Shown here: positions 1-5,831 of the stretch, piece after piece | Layout of the letters: the number at the start of each line of letters is the position of its first letter | Numbering within the stretch: position 1 is the first letter of the stretch | Translations under genes and position numbers: made by a program | Notes under the pieces: model-generated | Told to the model about the DNA's origin: nothing | What the model saw: the letters and a program-made list of their open reading frames with translations, nothing else | Database searches by the model: none | DNA from: a bacterium | GTDB taxonomy: Bacteria; Patescibacteriota; Minisyncoccia; Minisyncoccales; Minisyncoccaceae | Length of the DNA: 12,942 bases | Direction of reading: 5' to 3' | Assembly: GCA_023229485.1 (NCBI GenBank) | Contig: JALNZJ010000008.1 | Coordinates: forward strand, 1 to 12,942

Positions 1-123
1 ATTTTAATTTTTATCGGATTAATACTAAAATCTTCTAAGTACAAGACTATTTTCTTGGTTGCCGGTTTGATTTTGCTGCTTTTTCCACTCTTGGGCTCAC
101 TAGTGCCTCTTATCAGCATTTAA
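1..123 (+). CDS. C-terminal fragment of a membrane protein
   Basis: Frame 1 is open from the first base to a TAA at 121-123 and gives the last 40 residues of a protein whose start lies outside the window. The residues are almost entirely hydrophobic (an ILIFIGLIL stretch, then a VAGLILLLFPLLG stretch) separated by a short basic turn with KSSKYK. That is the pattern of two membrane-spanning helices with a short cytoplasmic loop. The family cannot be named from this tail. It ends 183 bases before the next gene, with no obvious hairpin terminator in between. Confidence 0.6.
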   Translation: MLIFIGLILKSSKYKTIFLVAGLILLLFPLLGSLVPLISI

Positions 124-261
124 TAGACAGCTATATTCTTCCTTGCTAAGTAGTTCAATCCACGTCGTGTTGTCTATCCTGTGTAATCATTTATTACTCT
201 TTTATTGAGAAGGGTATTTTGCCAAACCAAAAAAGTAGGGGGTTTAAAGTTTATACGAAAG

Positions 262-270
262 TGCTAAAAT
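262..270 (+). promoter_or_regulatory. Extended -10 promoter of the META-domain gene
   Basis: TGCTAAAAT has the TGn extension followed by a TATAAT-like hexamer (5 of 6) and ends 36 bases before the ATG at 307. No good -35 lies 17 bases upstream (GTTTAA), which is tolerated with an extended -10. The rest of the 124-306 gap shows nothing else convincing. Confidence 0.45.
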
Positions 271-306
271 AGCGTTAGTAAAAAAGTTTAAAAATAAAAT
301 AAATAA

Positions 307-1137
307 ATGGAAAAAGAAGAAAAAATATTCGTAACGATTCTTTGTCTTATTTTAATTGGTATTCTAGTCACATTAGGCATTTTATATTTTGAAAAAGAGA
401 AAAGCAGAAATATTGAAGACATCCCAGTTGTTAATAAGCCGATCGCTAACCAAGAAGCAGATATTACTGGAAAATATTTCTCTGGCGATCAGGAAAGATA
501 TTATCAAAAACTAGAAATTGCTAAAAATAATGAAAACTATAGAGTAAGTATCAGCTATGGTGGTGCAGTTAAGGGATGTAGTTTTGATGGAATAGGTACT
601 CGCAGTGGTAACAAGATAGAGCTATCCTTAAAAAACCTCCAACCATCTTTTAAACAGAATATGATTATCACCTTTGTCGGGGATAAGGCAACTATTGCTA
701 CTTCGGGCTCTGACAATTCGGAGCTAATGTATTTTTGCGGCGGAGGAGCTTCTTTAGCCGGCGAATACATTAAAGGAGAAGAGTTAAAAAAGAATACGCC
801 TTCGCTAACACTAGAAAGCAAGGAATGGAATTGGATTGAGACAACCTACAACAATGACACAAGAATTGCACCAAAAAAGATAGGAATTTTTAGATTAAAA
901 TTTGAAAAAGGAAAAGTCAATATTGCAACTGATTGCAATTCTGGTTCTGGATCATATAGTGTTGATGGCAACAAAATAGCTATTAAAAATATTGCAACTA
1001 CCGAAAAGTATTGCAAGGATTCAAAGGAAAGCGAATTTATAAAAATGTTAGGTGAAGTTGATAGTTATTTTTTCAAAGAAGATGGAAAACTTGTATTTGA
1101 CCTTAAATATGATACAGGGTCTTCAATTTTTAATTAA
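307..1137 (+). CDS. Membrane-anchored META-domain protein
   Basis: A 276-residue protein with one N-terminal membrane helix (about residues 8-28, after MEKEEK) and no lipobox cysteine, so it is probably a single-pass protein with its bulk outside the membrane. Residues about 53-155 form a beta-rich domain with cysteines at 91 and 144. Residues about 172-276 match the META/HslJ-like pattern: W174, a beta strand FRLKFEKG, the CN-containing turn DCNSGSGSY (C210), the TTEKYC segment (C236), and a final strand set ending in SSIF. C210 and C236 are the usual paired cysteines. META proteins are envelope-associated; HslJ is linked to heat and novobiocin resistance, but the biochemical role is unclear. 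No Shine-Dalgarno is present (leader AAATAAATAA). It is monocistronic, with its own terminator. The META call is moderately sure; the N-terminal domain is unassigned. Confidence 0.75.
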   Translation: MEKEEKIFVTILCLILIGILVTLGILYFEKEKSRNIEDIPVVNKPIANQEADITGKYFSGDQERYYQKLEIAKNNENYRVSISYGGAVKGCSFDGIGTRSGNKIELSLKNLQPSFKQNMIITFVGDKATIATSGSDNSELMYFCGGGASLAGEYIKGEELKKNTPSLTLESKEWNWIETTYNNDTRIAPKKIGIFRLKFEKGKVNIATDCNSGSGSYSVDGNKIAIKNIATTEKYCKDSKESEFIKMLGEVDSYFFKEDGKLVFDLKYDTGSSIFN

Positions 1138-1147
1138 TTTCATCAAT

Positions 1148-1176
1148 AATCAACCCGATTAGGGTTGATTTTTTTT
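1148..1176 (+). terminator. Intrinsic terminator after the META-domain gene
   Basis: AATCAACCC (1148-1156) and GGGTTGATT (1162-1170) form a perfect 9-bp stem with a 5-base loop, followed by a run of T. It lies 11 bases after the stop at 1137. Confidence 0.9.
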
Positions 1177-1210
1177 ACAATCATAGCCTCTTTTCGTGTG
1201 TTTATTTGGA

Positions 1211-1219
1211 TGTTATAGT
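1211..1219 (+). promoter_or_regulatory. Extended -10 promoter of rnhA, giving a near-leaderless mRNA
   Basis: TGTTATAGT ends only 9 bases before the ATG at 1229. A transcript starting about 7 bases after the hexamer would begin within 2-4 bases of the start codon. No Shine-Dalgarno is present, and there is no room for one. Confidence 0.5.
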
Positions 1220-1228
1220 TAATCTAAT

Positions 1229-1825
1229 ATGAAGAAGCAAAAATTTTACGCATATTTAATAGGAAAGGAAAAAGGAATAACCGATAACTGGCCAGAGTGC
1301 CAGAGTATTGTTTCGGGTAGACATGGAGCAAAGTATAAGAGCTTTGAAAGTCAGGACGAGGCAGAGAGATGGCTTGATGCAGGAGCAGACTACAGCATAA
1401 AGCATCTAGCAGCCGAAAAGGGTGTTTATTTTGATGCTGGAACTGGAGGAGGAAATGGCACCGAAATAAATGTCACCGACGAAAATGGAAAAAGCTTACT
1501 CAAAAATATTTTTCCTGCCAAAAAACTAAATGCAAAAGGACACTTTCCCTTGAAAGAAAAAACCAATAATTTTGGCGAACTTTCGGCATGCAAATTTGCG
1601 CTTGAAATATCAATCAAAGAAGGGAATAAAAAAATCTTCGGAGACAGTAAATTAATTTTAGATTATTGGTCAAAAGGATTTATCAAAAAAAATTTGCCGC
1701 AAGAAACAATTGATCTTGCAAACGAAGTTAAAAAATTAAGATATGAATATGAAAAAAATGGGGGACAGTTAATTCATATCTCGGGAGGGAGCAATCCTGC
1801 CGATTTAGGTTTTCATAAAGGATAA
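1229..1825 (+). CDS. rnhA: Ribonuclease HI with N-terminal RNA/DNA-hybrid-binding domain
   Basis: A 198-residue two-domain RNase H that cleaves the RNA strand of RNA/DNA hybrids (R-loops, primer remnants) in the cytoplasm. Residues about 5-50 match the hybrid-binding (viroplasmin-like) domain: FYAYLIGKEKGITDNWPEC, then GAKYKSF and a final DEAERWL. Residues about 64-198 are the RNase H fold, with all four expected acidic catalytic positions: D69 in VYFDAGTG, E117 in NFGELSA, D139 in FGDSKL and D192 in NPADLG. The NPADLG motif stands where the usual NexAD box lies. It is the first gene of a five-gene run (gaps 10, 2, 22 and 22 bases). The predicted promoter sits almost on top of the ATG, so translation may be leaderless. 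Family assignment is firm. Confidence 0.92.
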   Translation: MKKQKFYAYLIGKEKGITDNWPECQSIVSGRHGAKYKSFESQDEAERWLDAGADYSIKHLAAEKGVYFDAGTGGGNGTEINVTDENGKSLLKNIFPAKKLNAKGHFPLKEKTNNFGELSACKFALEISIKEGNKKIFGDSKLILDYWSKGFIKKNLPQETIDLANEVKKLRYEYEKNGGQLIHISGGSNPADLGFHKG

Positions 1826-1835
1826 ATTAAACAAA

Positions 1836-2078
1836 ATGAAACTAAAAACATTAATAAAACTCTTATTGGTAATTTTAATTGCTTTTTTCTTAAAGCAAGA
1901 AAACACTCATTTATATTTTGGCAAAGCAATCAATTCAATTTTTCCATGCACTCAGGCCGCAGGAAATTCTTTTCCATGCTACGGAAGCTGGGATATGGGG
2001 TTAATAGTACTGGGATTCTTGTTTTGTGTGCTTTTATTGATTTCAGCTATTGCAGATTTTAGAAAAAATAAAAAATAA
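1836..2078 (+). CDS. Small two-TM protein with a Cys-containing outer loop
   Basis: An 80-residue hypothetical membrane protein that I do not recognise. One helix covers about residues 5-19 (LIKLLLVILIAFFL), the second about 54-72 (GLIVLGFLFCVLLLISAIA), and the tail is basic (DFRKNKK). Basic residues at both ends put both termini inside and the 20-53 loop outside. The loop carries two cysteines (C38, C48) in a near-repeat FPCTQ and FPCYG, so they may form a disulphide. It starts 10 bases after rnhA and ends 2 bases before the AlkD-like gene, so it is cotranscribed. There is no Shine-Dalgarno. Confidence 0.7.
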   Translation: MKLKTLIKLLLVILIAFFLKQENTHLYFGKAINSIFPCTQAAGNSFPCYGSWDMGLIVLGFLFCVLLLISAIADFRKNKK

Positions 2079-2080
2079 TT

Positions 2081-2785
2081 ATGGATATTATAAAACAAAT
2101 TCGTCGTGAGCTTTTGAGTAATGCTGATGAGAAAATAAAAGAAAGCTCAAAAAGGTTTTTTAAAGAAAAAGTAAAAGTTTATGGAATAAAAACTGCCCTT
2201 GGATTAAAGCTGGGACGGGATAGCTATAAAGAAATAAAAGATCTTCCAAAAGAAGAAATTTTTTCCTTATGCGAAGAATTGTTTCAATCTGGCTATATGG
2301 AAGAATCATTTATTGCCTGCATTTGGGCTAATTACAAAATAGATGAGTTTGTAATCAAGGACATTAATACTTTTGAAAGATGGATTGATGCTTATGTTAG
2401 CAATTGGGCGACTTGTGACACTCTTTGCAACCATACAATTGGCGATTATTTAGAAAAATTTCCAGCAAACATTAAAGTGCTCAAAAAATGGGCAAAGTCA
2501 AAAAACTTATGGCTTCGCAGAGCTGCAAGCGTATCCTTGATATTGCCAGCCAGAAAAGGAGATTTTCTAAGTGATGTTTTTGAAATAGCCGATATCCTTT
2601 TGCTGGATAAAGAAGATTTAGTCCAGAAAGGCTATGGTTGGATGCTAAAAGAAGCTAGTCGCAAACATCAAAAAGAAGTTTTTGATTATGTGGTAAAAAA
2701 TAAAAAAGTAATGCCAAGAACTGCCCTTAGGTATGCAATAGAAAAAATGCCCAAGGAGTTAAGGGCTGTGGCAATGGAAAAATAA
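2081..2785 (+). CDS. alkD: AlkD-like DNA glycosylase (DNA alkylation repair protein)
   Basis: A 234-residue all-helical HEAT-like repeat protein of the AlkD family, which removes bulky or positively charged alkylated bases (N3- and N7-alkylpurines) by base excision without base flipping. The length is close to Bacillus AlkD. The key residues line up: W109 and D113 in NWATCDTLC correspond by position to the active-site Trp and Asp, and R146/R147 in WLRRAASVSLI to the conserved Arg. Other family blocks are YGIKTALGLKLG (34-45), the QKGYGWMLKEASRK segment and PRTALRYAIEKMP near the C terminus. It starts 2 bases after the preceding gene and is followed 22 bases later by a zinc ribbon gene, so it sits inside the rnhA run. 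There is no Shine-Dalgarno. Family confidence is high; exact substrate range is not visible. Confidence 0.9.
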   Translation: MDIIKQIRRELLSNADEKIKESSKRFFKEKVKVYGIKTALGLKLGRDSYKEIKDLPKEEIFSLCEELFQSGYMEESFIACIWANYKIDEFVIKDINTFERWIDAYVSNWATCDTLCNHTIGDYLEKFPANIKVLKKWAKSKNLWLRRAASVSLILPARKGDFLSDVFEIADILLLDKEDLVQKGYGWMLKEASRKHQKEVFDYVVKNKKVMPRTALRYAIEKMPKELRAVAMEK

Positions 2786-2807
2786 TAACCAATAAATTAT
2801 TAAAATT

Positions 2808-3056
2808 ATGGACATACAAGATCAAGGAATTTGTGAAAGTTGTGGAATGCCCTTAAGCGGAAAATTTATTTCAAAATTTGATTCTCGTTATTGTATTTAT
2901 TGCCAAGATCAAGATAGTGGAGAATTAAAAAGCTATGAAGAAGTTCGGAAGGGGTCAATAGATGCTGGTGTTCGGTTGATGGGAAAGACAATAGAAGAGG
3001 CAACTGCAATGGCAAACGAAGTATTGCCAACTTTACCGAGATGGAAAAATAATTAA
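2808..3056 (+). CDS. Putative zinc ribbon protein
   Basis: An 82-residue protein with two CxxC knuckles: C9-ESC-12 in ICESCGMPLSG and C29-IYC-32 in YCIYCQD. This CESCGMPL...YCxYCQ arrangement matches the putative zinc ribbon family (Zn_ribbon_2 type), in which four cysteines bind one zinc ion. The rest (about 40-82) is a short helical tail containing EEVRKG and IEEATAMANEVLPTLPRW. The molecular function of the family is unknown. It is the fourth gene of the rnhA run, with 22 bases on either side and no Shine-Dalgarno. Confidence 0.8.
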   Translation: MDIQDQGICESCGMPLSGKFISKFDSRYCIYCQDQDSGELKSYEEVRKGSIDAGVRLMGKTIEEATAMANEVLPTLPRWKNN

Positions 3057-3078
3057 AAATAAAATCTAAAATACTAAT

Positions 3079-3573
3079 ATGGAAAACAATACAAATATTT
3101 GTTGCCCAGAATTTAATCCCGAAACATTAAATGAAAAGGAATTTAATTGGCAACAAAAAACATTTATCAAAGATGAAGTTATGCAGTTTATGCATATGCC
3201 ATTGAATATGGGCAGTGTTATTACAAGAATGTGGAAGAAAATAAAACAAGCAGAAGCGAATCCTGCCGATCAAGATTTTTTAATGCTTTGTTATGATCCA
3301 TCTCCTTGGAAGTCAGAAATCTATATGACAACTACAAAAATTGTTCCAGATGCTACTAATGTAACTTTATCTGGTAACTTTTTAAGCAAGGTTTTTGATG
3401 GGCCATATCAAGATATTCCAAGATTTGTCAAAGAAATGGAAATGTATGTGGCAACAAAAGGGAAGTCAGTTGTAAAAATGTATTTTCATTATGCTTATTG
3501 TCCAAAGTGTGCTAAAAAATATGGACATAACTATATAATTGCTTTTGCTGAGACAGCCGACATTGTTGTATAA
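3079..3573 (+). CDS. Conserved CCP/CPKC protein, often labelled hydrolase
   Basis: A 164-residue soluble protein of a conserved bacterial family that databases often name hydrolase, a label I do not trust without evidence. Recognisable blocks are NICCPEFNPE at 6-15, FIKDEV at 29-34, SPWKSEIYM at 75-83, TLSGNFLSKVFDGPY at 96-110 and YFHYAYCPKCAKKYG at 135-149. C8/C9 and C141/C144 could together make a metal site, which is inference. It is the last gene of the five-gene run. No hairpin terminator follows; the next 94 bases hold the ndk promoter and repeats. There is no Shine-Dalgarno. Confidence 0.72.
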   Translation: MENNTNICCPEFNPETLNEKEFNWQQKTFIKDEVMQFMHMPLNMGSVITRMWKKIKQAEANPADQDFLMLCYDPSPWKSEIYMTTTKIVPDATNVTLSGNFLSKVFDGPYQDIPRFVKEMEMYVATKGKSVVKMYFHYAYCPKCAKKYGHNYIIAFAETADIVV

Positions 3574-3598
3574 GAATTGTCAAAGATTAATTAAATTT

Positions 3599-3639
3599 TG
3601 TCATATTTGACGATGATTATTTTATAGGATAATATGACA
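3599..3639. repeat. 9-bp inverted repeat framing the ndk promoter
   Basis: TGTCATATT (3599-3607) and AATATGACA (3631-3639) are perfect reverse complements separated by 23 bases. The left arm ends at the -35 and the right arm covers the -10. Further TGTCA half-sites occur as TTGTCA at 3578-3583 and inverted as TGACG at 3608-3612. This is a possible operator or transcript hairpin. Confidence 0.6.
3607..3635 (+). promoter_or_regulatory. Sigma70-type promoter of ndk
   Basis: TTGACG (3607-3612), a 17-base spacer, then TAATAT (3630-3635). The predicted transcription start is near 3642, about 26 bases before the ATG. Confidence 0.65.
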
Positions 3640-3655
3640 CAAAATAACTAAATTA

Positions 3656-3660
3656 AGGAA
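3656..3660 (+). promoter_or_regulatory. Shine-Dalgarno of ndk
   Basis: AAGGA lies 7 bases before the ATG at 3668. It is notable because nearly all other genes here lack such a site, which suggests stronger translation. Confidence 0.6.
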
Positions 3661-3667
3661 TAAAAAT

Positions 3668-4267
3668 ATGGAGGTTCAAAAAGAAAAAACATTTGTAATA
3701 ATAAAACAAGACGGTGTTCAGCGTTCATTGATTGGAGAAATTATTAGCAGAATTGAAAGGACTGGATTGAAATTGGTTGCAATGAAATTTGCATTTGCAT
3801 CCGAAGATCAATGCTGGGCTCATTACAATAAAGATGATGCTTGGTTTGAGGCTAAGGGTCAGATTACTGTTAAAAATCGTGAAGCAATGGGTCTTGCAGT
3901 AGACAAGCCAGCAATTGAATACGGAAAAGATATTATGAGAGGAAACGTAAACTATATGACTTCTGGTCCATTAGTTATGATGGTTTGGCAAGGAAACAAA
4001 TCTGTTGGTATCGTCAAAAAAATTGTTGGAGGAACAGAACCTCTAACTTCGGACGTCGGTACTATCCGTGGTGATTTCACCTTGGATTCTTATGAGCTTG
4101 CAAATATTGATGGTAGAGCAGTTAGAAACCTTATCCATTGTTCAGATGCCCCAGAAGAAGCAGAAAGAGAGATTAAGATATGGTTCACCGAGAATGAGCT
4201 TATGAAGTATCGTTTAGTAAACGAAGAAATTTTATACGACGTAAATCTTGATGGTATCAAGGAATAA
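3668..4267 (+). CDS. ndk: Nucleoside diphosphate kinase, long form
   Basis: Transfers the gamma phosphate of NTPs (usually ATP) to NDPs through a phosphohistidine, supplying NTPs and dNTPs. The N terminus KTFVIIKQDGVQR (7-19) matches the usual TxxxIKPDxVxR, with Pro replaced by Gln. H157 in NLIHCSD is the nucleophilic histidine of the NxxHgSD motif. YMTSGPLVMMVWQG (96-109) and GTIRGDF (131-137) are the standard nucleotide-binding blocks. At 199 residues it is clearly longer than the usual 130-155. The excess comes from an insertion of about 30 residues between HYNKDD (52-57) and YMTSGP, one of about 10 between GDF and the active-site block (138-149), and a C-terminal tail. A good promoter, a Shine-Dalgarno and its own terminator mark it as a well-expressed single gene. 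Confidence 0.93.
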   Translation: MEVQKEKTFVIIKQDGVQRSLIGEIISRIERTGLKLVAMKFAFASEDQCWAHYNKDDAWFEAKGQITVKNREAMGLAVDKPAIEYGKDIMRGNVNYMTSGPLVMMVWQGNKSVGIVKKIVGGTEPLTSDVGTIRGDFTLDSYELANIDGRAVRNLIHCSDAPEEAEREIKIWFTENELMKYRLVNEEILYDVNLDGIKE

Positions 4268-4283
4268 TTGATTAAAAAATTTC

Positions 4284-4319
4284 AAACTCGCTTGTTGTAT
4301 TTTCCACAAGCGAGTTTTT
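4284..4319 (+). terminator. Intrinsic terminator of ndk
   Basis: AAACTCGCTTGT (4284-4295) pairs perfectly with ACAAGCGAGTTT (4306-4317) to give a 12-bp stem and 10-base loop, ending in a T run. Confidence 0.92.
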
Positions 4320-4321
4320 GT

Positions 4322-4350
4322 TTACCAGCGACAGCCCTATAATGTATAAT
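4322..4350 (+). promoter_or_regulatory. Promoter of the DUF5661 gene
   Basis: TTACCA (4322-4327), a 17-base spacer and a consensus TATAAT (4345-4350). A second TATAAT lies at 4338-4343. An AT-only inverted repeat (ATAATAT, AA, ATATTAT) covers 4346-4361. Confidence 0.6.
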
Positions 4351-4385
4351 ATAAATATTATAAAATCTTTTTTAAAAACAAAACT

Positions 4386-4649
4386 ATGCAAGAAATATTT
4401 TCAAAGGAAGAAACTAAACAATTAGGAGAACAATTGGGTGTGGATTGGAGTCGTTTTGACGTTGAGCAACTATGGAAGGGGATGCATGTAGAATTAGAGC
4501 ATGGTACTAGGGATCCAAACACAAACGTCACAAATGATGACAAGTTAATTACAGCAAAAATAGCCCTCGCTCACTTAAACGAATTTCCCGACTATTATGT
4601 CCGTTTGGAAAAGCTAGAAAAAGAAGCCGATGAGTTTTGGAAAAAGTAA
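4386..4649 (+). CDS. DUF5661 family protein
   Basis: An 87-residue soluble acidic protein. The blocks LGVDWSRF (17-24), GMHVELEHG (32-40), TNVTNDD (46-52) and ALAHLNEFPDYYVRL (60-74) match what I recall of DUF5661, a small family of unknown function common in environmental and CPR genomes. The conserved His and Asp/Glu residues could bind a metal, but nothing proves this. It is a single gene between the ndk terminator and its own terminator, with no Shine-Dalgarno. The family name comes from memory. Confidence 0.78.
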   Translation: MQEIFSKEETKQLGEQLGVDWSRFDVEQLWKGMHVELEHGTRDPNTNVTNDDKLITAKIALAHLNEFPDYYVRLEKLEKEADEFWKK

Positions 4650-4658
4650 GGTAAGAAG

Positions 4659-4682
4659 CAGTCCCAAAGGGGACTGTTTTTT
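4659..4682 (+). terminator. Intrinsic terminator after DUF5661
   Basis: CAGTCCC (4659-4665) pairs with GGGACTG (4670-4676) around a 4-base loop, followed by six T. Confidence 0.88.
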
Positions 4683-4692
4683 AGTAAAGCCC

Positions 4693-4720
4693 TTGACAAA
4701 TTGTTAGAAATAGATAACAT
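4693..4720 (+). promoter_or_regulatory. Promoter of the membrane-protein/Xre operon
   Basis: A consensus TTGACA -35 (4693-4698) with a 16-base spacer to TAACAT (4715-4720). The first operator palindrome covers the spacer and -10. Confidence 0.55.
4702..4719. promoter_or_regulatory. Putative operator O1 (TGTTA-N8-TAACA)
   Basis: TGTTAGAAATAGATAACA is an 18-bp palindrome with 5-bp perfect arms. It lies between the -35 and -10 and overlaps the -10, where a bound repressor would block RNA polymerase. Confidence 0.6.
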
Positions 4721-4727
4721 ATAAGTA

Positions 4728-4745
4728 TGTTAAATAATTCTAACA
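4728..4745. promoter_or_regulatory. Putative operator O2 (TGTTA-N8-TAACA)
   Basis: TGTTAAATAATTCTAACA has the same arms and the same 8-base spacer as O1. It is centred 26 bases further on, at or just after the predicted transcription start. O1 and O2 together form a 44-bp symmetric array centred at 4723.5. Confidence 0.6.
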
Positions 4746-4761
4746 TTAATAATTAAAAAAA

Positions 4762-5220
4762 ATGACAATCAAAAAATATAGGAACGTAAGAATGATACTT
4801 GTAATTGCTTTAGCTATGTTGTTTTCTCAATCCATTATTTATCAAAACTTTTATCTTGCAATAGGTTTGATGATAGTTGCTTCTTTACTAATATATTCTA
4901 TGCGAAAAAACGTTAAAGAGGTCTTAGCTGACGAAAGAGATTATGAGCAGGGAGGAAAAGCAGCATTACTAGCTATGCAGATATATTGCTGGATAGGAGT
5001 AGTGGCTATGTTTATTCTTAAATCTCAAGCCTATCTTAATACTACTTATGATATAGTCGCCAACACCTTAGCTTTTTCTATATGTATTTTCATGCTACTT
5101 TACTCTTTTATTTTTAGACTGAAGGCAAAAGGAAAATTCTGGGATGGGTGGACTATCTACACTTTCATTATGTTGGTTATTTTTGTAGTTTTGGCTATTA
5201 TGGGAACGATTAAAATATAG
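4762..5220 (+). CDS. Multi-pass membrane protein, DUF2178-like
   Basis: A 152-residue membrane protein with hydrophobic segments at about 11-27, 30-47, 67-87, 98-118 and 130-149. A cytoplasmic loop after the second helix carries [18 protein letters not shown] (56-73). That acidic ERD followed by a small-residue helix resembles DUF2178-type proteins, which are often encoded next to Xre regulators; the match is from memory. The role is unknown; such pairs are sometimes viewed as a membrane sensor with its regulator. The regulator gene starts 2 bases after the stop, so the two are cotranscribed from the promoter at 4693, under the paired palindromes. There is no Shine-Dalgarno. Confidence 0.72.
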   Translation: MTIKKYRNVRMILVIALAMLFSQSIIYQNFYLAIGLMIVASLLIYSMRKNVKEVLADERDYEQGGKAALLAMQIYCWIGVVAMFILKSQAYLNTTYDIVANTLAFSICIFMLLYSFIFRLKAKGKFWDGWTIYTFIMLVIFVVLAIMGTIKI

Positions 5221-5222
5221 AT

Positions 5223-5432
5223 ATGAAAAACAGGATCAAGGAATTAAGAACAAAATTAAATATTACTCAAGACGAGCTTGCTCAAAGTGTTAGCGTGAGG
5301 AGAGAAACTATAGTATTTTTGGAGCAGGGGAAATATAATCCCTCATTAAATCTCGCTCATAGTGTGGCAAAAAAACTTGGAGTAAAGATAGACGACTTGT
5401 TTATATTTGAAGACGAAAAAAGCAAAAAATAA
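5223..5432 (+). CDS. Xre-family helix-turn-helix regulator
   Basis: A 69-residue protein that is essentially a single Cro/CI-type DNA-binding domain. [17 protein letters not shown] (5-21) gives the first helices, and [19 protein letters not shown] (24-42) contains the recognition helix and the typical EQGKYNPS turn. [17 protein letters not shown] (44-60) completes the five-helix fold. It binds DNA as a dimer, so palindromic sites are expected. Being only 2 bases behind the membrane-protein gene, it probably autoregulates the operon through the TGTTA-N8-TAACA sites at 4702 and 4728, which is inference. There is no ligand domain, so any signal could come from the membrane partner. Confidence 0.9.
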   Translation: MKNRIKELRTKLNITQDELAQSVSVRRETIVFLEQGKYNPSLNLAHSVAKKLGVKIDDLFIFEDEKSKK

Positions 5433-5440
5433 GGTATTAA

Positions 5441-5468
5441 AAAACACTGCTAAAAAGCAGTGTTTTTT
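5441..5468. terminator. Bidirectional terminator between converging genes
   Basis: AAAACACTGC (5441-5450) and GCAGTGTTTT (5457-5466) form a 10-bp stem with a 6-base loop. A runs on the left and T runs on the right allow use from both strands. It lies between the plus-strand Xre gene and the minus-strand gene ending at 5474. Confidence 0.88.
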
Positions 5469-5473
5469 ATGTC

Positions 5474-5764
5474 TTAATTTCCGCCAGCGGGAGCTGATCC
5501 TCCAGATGCACCACTTGGTGCAGTTCCTCCTGTAGGAGGAGTTCCTCCGTCAGTAGGAGGTGTTCCGCCACCATCAGGAGGCATTCCTCCTTCGGGTGGA
5601 GTACCACCATCTGTAGGTCCTCCGCCGTTATTATTTATGTCTTGGAGAATATTTGTTTTTTGTTGATCAGTTTCTGTTGATTGATTTTTTAAGAAATATG
5701 CACCAATAGCAAGTATGACCAAAACTACGATTGCTATTATAGTGTATGTTGTTTTTTTGCTCAT
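5474..5764 (-). CDS. Membrane-anchored Gly/Pro-rich small protein
   Basis: A 96-residue protein with a short basic N terminus (MSKKTTY), one membrane helix (about 8-25), a polar linker with QSTETDQQK, and a low-complexity tail from about residue 46. The tail is built from repeats such as GGTPPEGG, GGMPPDGG, GGTPPTDGG and GGTPPTGG, and ends in small residues (GGSAPAGGN). The tail would be extended and flexible outside the cell. No catalytic residues are seen and no family is recognised. It lies 67 bases downstream of the four-TM gene on the same strand and may be cotranscribed or use a -10 at 5814-5809. There is no Shine-Dalgarno. The tail coding sequence is far richer in G and C than its surroundings because of the Gly and Pro codons. 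Confidence 0.7.
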   Translation of the reverse strand: MSKKTTYTIIAIVVLVILAIGAYFLKNQSTETDQQKTNILQDINNNGGGPTDGGTPPEGGMPPDGGGTPPTDGGTPPTGGTAPSGASGGSAPAGGN

Positions 5765-5808
5765 TATTTATAAATTTGTATTAACTTTAGTTATACGTAT
5801 TTATACGA

Positions 5809-5814
5809 ATTATA
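5809..5814 (-). promoter_or_regulatory. Possible -10 for the Gly/Pro-rich gene
   Basis: A consensus TATAAT on the minus strand, 45 bases before the ATG. No -35 is seen. Just downstream are two direct copies of TTATACG (plus-strand 5791-5797 and 5801-5807). This could be chance in AT-rich DNA. Confidence 0.3.
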
Positions 5815-5831
5815 TTTTAAAAAAGGTGCAC

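Noticed and set aside
555..821. Minus-strand 88-residue ORF inside the META-domain gene
   Set aside because: The plus-strand frame has a clear domain match with its own promoter and terminator; the antisense frame has none.
250..5809. Ten-base match TTTATACGAA at 250-259 and 5800-5809
   Set aside because: Both lie in AT-rich intergenic DNA at different positions relative to genes and on different gene strands; chance is likely.
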